DNA from: JBLHKE01 sp047619485
GTDB taxonomy: Bacteria > Verrucomicrobiota > Verrucomicrobiia > Verrucomicrobiales > DEV007
NCBI GenBank assembly: GCA_047619485.1
Contig: JBLHKE010000569.1
Span: 1-5,321 of the forward strand
Length of the DNA stretch: 5,321 nt
Direction: 5' to 3'
Numbering within the stretch: the stretch's first letter is position 1; the number at the start of each line of letters is the position of its first letter. The translations under genes were made by a program, and so were the position numbers. The notes under the pieces were generated by a model. That model saw only the letters and a program-made list of their open reading frames with translations. It did not search any database and was not told where the DNA came from. This document shows positions 5,161 to 5,321 of the stretch, piece by piece.

Positions 5161-5321
5161 GGGGTTGTCAGGAAATAAGTCATACAAAGATGCACAGGAA
5201 TTTTAGCCAGCACCAAGGCAGATTTCAGCGATTATAGCGGGCTATTTGAGTTGGAAGCTAACGCGGGTGATGGCCAAAATAACCAGCAGATTGTAGGGCA
5301 CCTCCGGAAACCTGCTGTGGA
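5158..5321. mobile_element. Possible edge of an inserted element, cut by the right edge
   Basis: At about 5158 the DUF1186 reading ends within its C-terminal part and the DNA changes character: AT-rich GTTGTCAGGAAATAAG followed by about 150 bases with several stops in the old frame. A frame open from 5179 to the right edge lacks a start codon, and a minus-strand frame enters from the right edge and ends with TAG at 5244-5242. This is what the outer end of an insertion sequence ahead of its transposase would look like, but no transposase, second inverted repeat or target duplication is inside the window. A non-coding spacer is the alternative. Confidence 0.3.

Noticed and set aside
1..5321. 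CRISPR array or rRNA
   Set aside because: No regularly spaced direct repeats and no conserved rRNA segments were seen on either strand.

Overview
The window looks like chromosomal DNA of a Verrucomicrobiota bacterium, or less likely a planctomycete. The basis is gene content: an S1-type sulfatase carrying a C-terminal VHL-like beta domain, an exported PQQ-type beta-propeller protein with the NWPQFRG start typical of those phyla, a UbiA-family prenyltransferase with an HWLKN entry motif, and a TPR-DUF1186 protein. Base composition is moderately GC-rich. Obvious Shine-Dalgarno sequences are mostly lacking. No marker allows a firmer placement.

Layout from left to right: (1) the 3' part of a sulfatase gene (+ strand, cut by the left edge), whose last ~75 residues resemble the von Hippel-Lindau beta domain; (2) a convergent UbiA-family membrane prenyltransferase (- strand) whose stop codon lies one base from the sulfatase stop; (3) a complete tRNA-Arg(CCT) gene (+ strand) with encoded CCA, followed by a perfect 8-bp hairpin; (4) about 345 bp without a convincing gene but with a cluster of short palindromes; (5) a secreted PQQ-like beta-propeller protein (+ strand); (6) a 269-bp spacer with a weak terminator, a short segment with small open frames on both strands, A-tracts and a run of nine Gs; (7) a TPR-DUF1186 gene (+ strand) split by two frame changes that cancel each other, best read as a decaying or mis-sequenced single gene; (8) a right-hand end, from about 5158, where similarity to DUF1186 seems to stop and the DNA resembles the edge of an inserted element.

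The genes do not form one operon: strands alternate, and a tRNA and long spacers separate them. The sulfatase and the propeller protein would both act outside the cytoplasm and would fit a polysaccharide-degrading lifestyle, but nothing here ties them to one pathway. I see no complete new defence or mobile system. The points most worth following are the sulfatase-VHL fusion, the doubly frameshifted DUF1186 gene and its right boundary, the G9 tract upstream of that gene, and the missing ATG start of the prenyltransferase.
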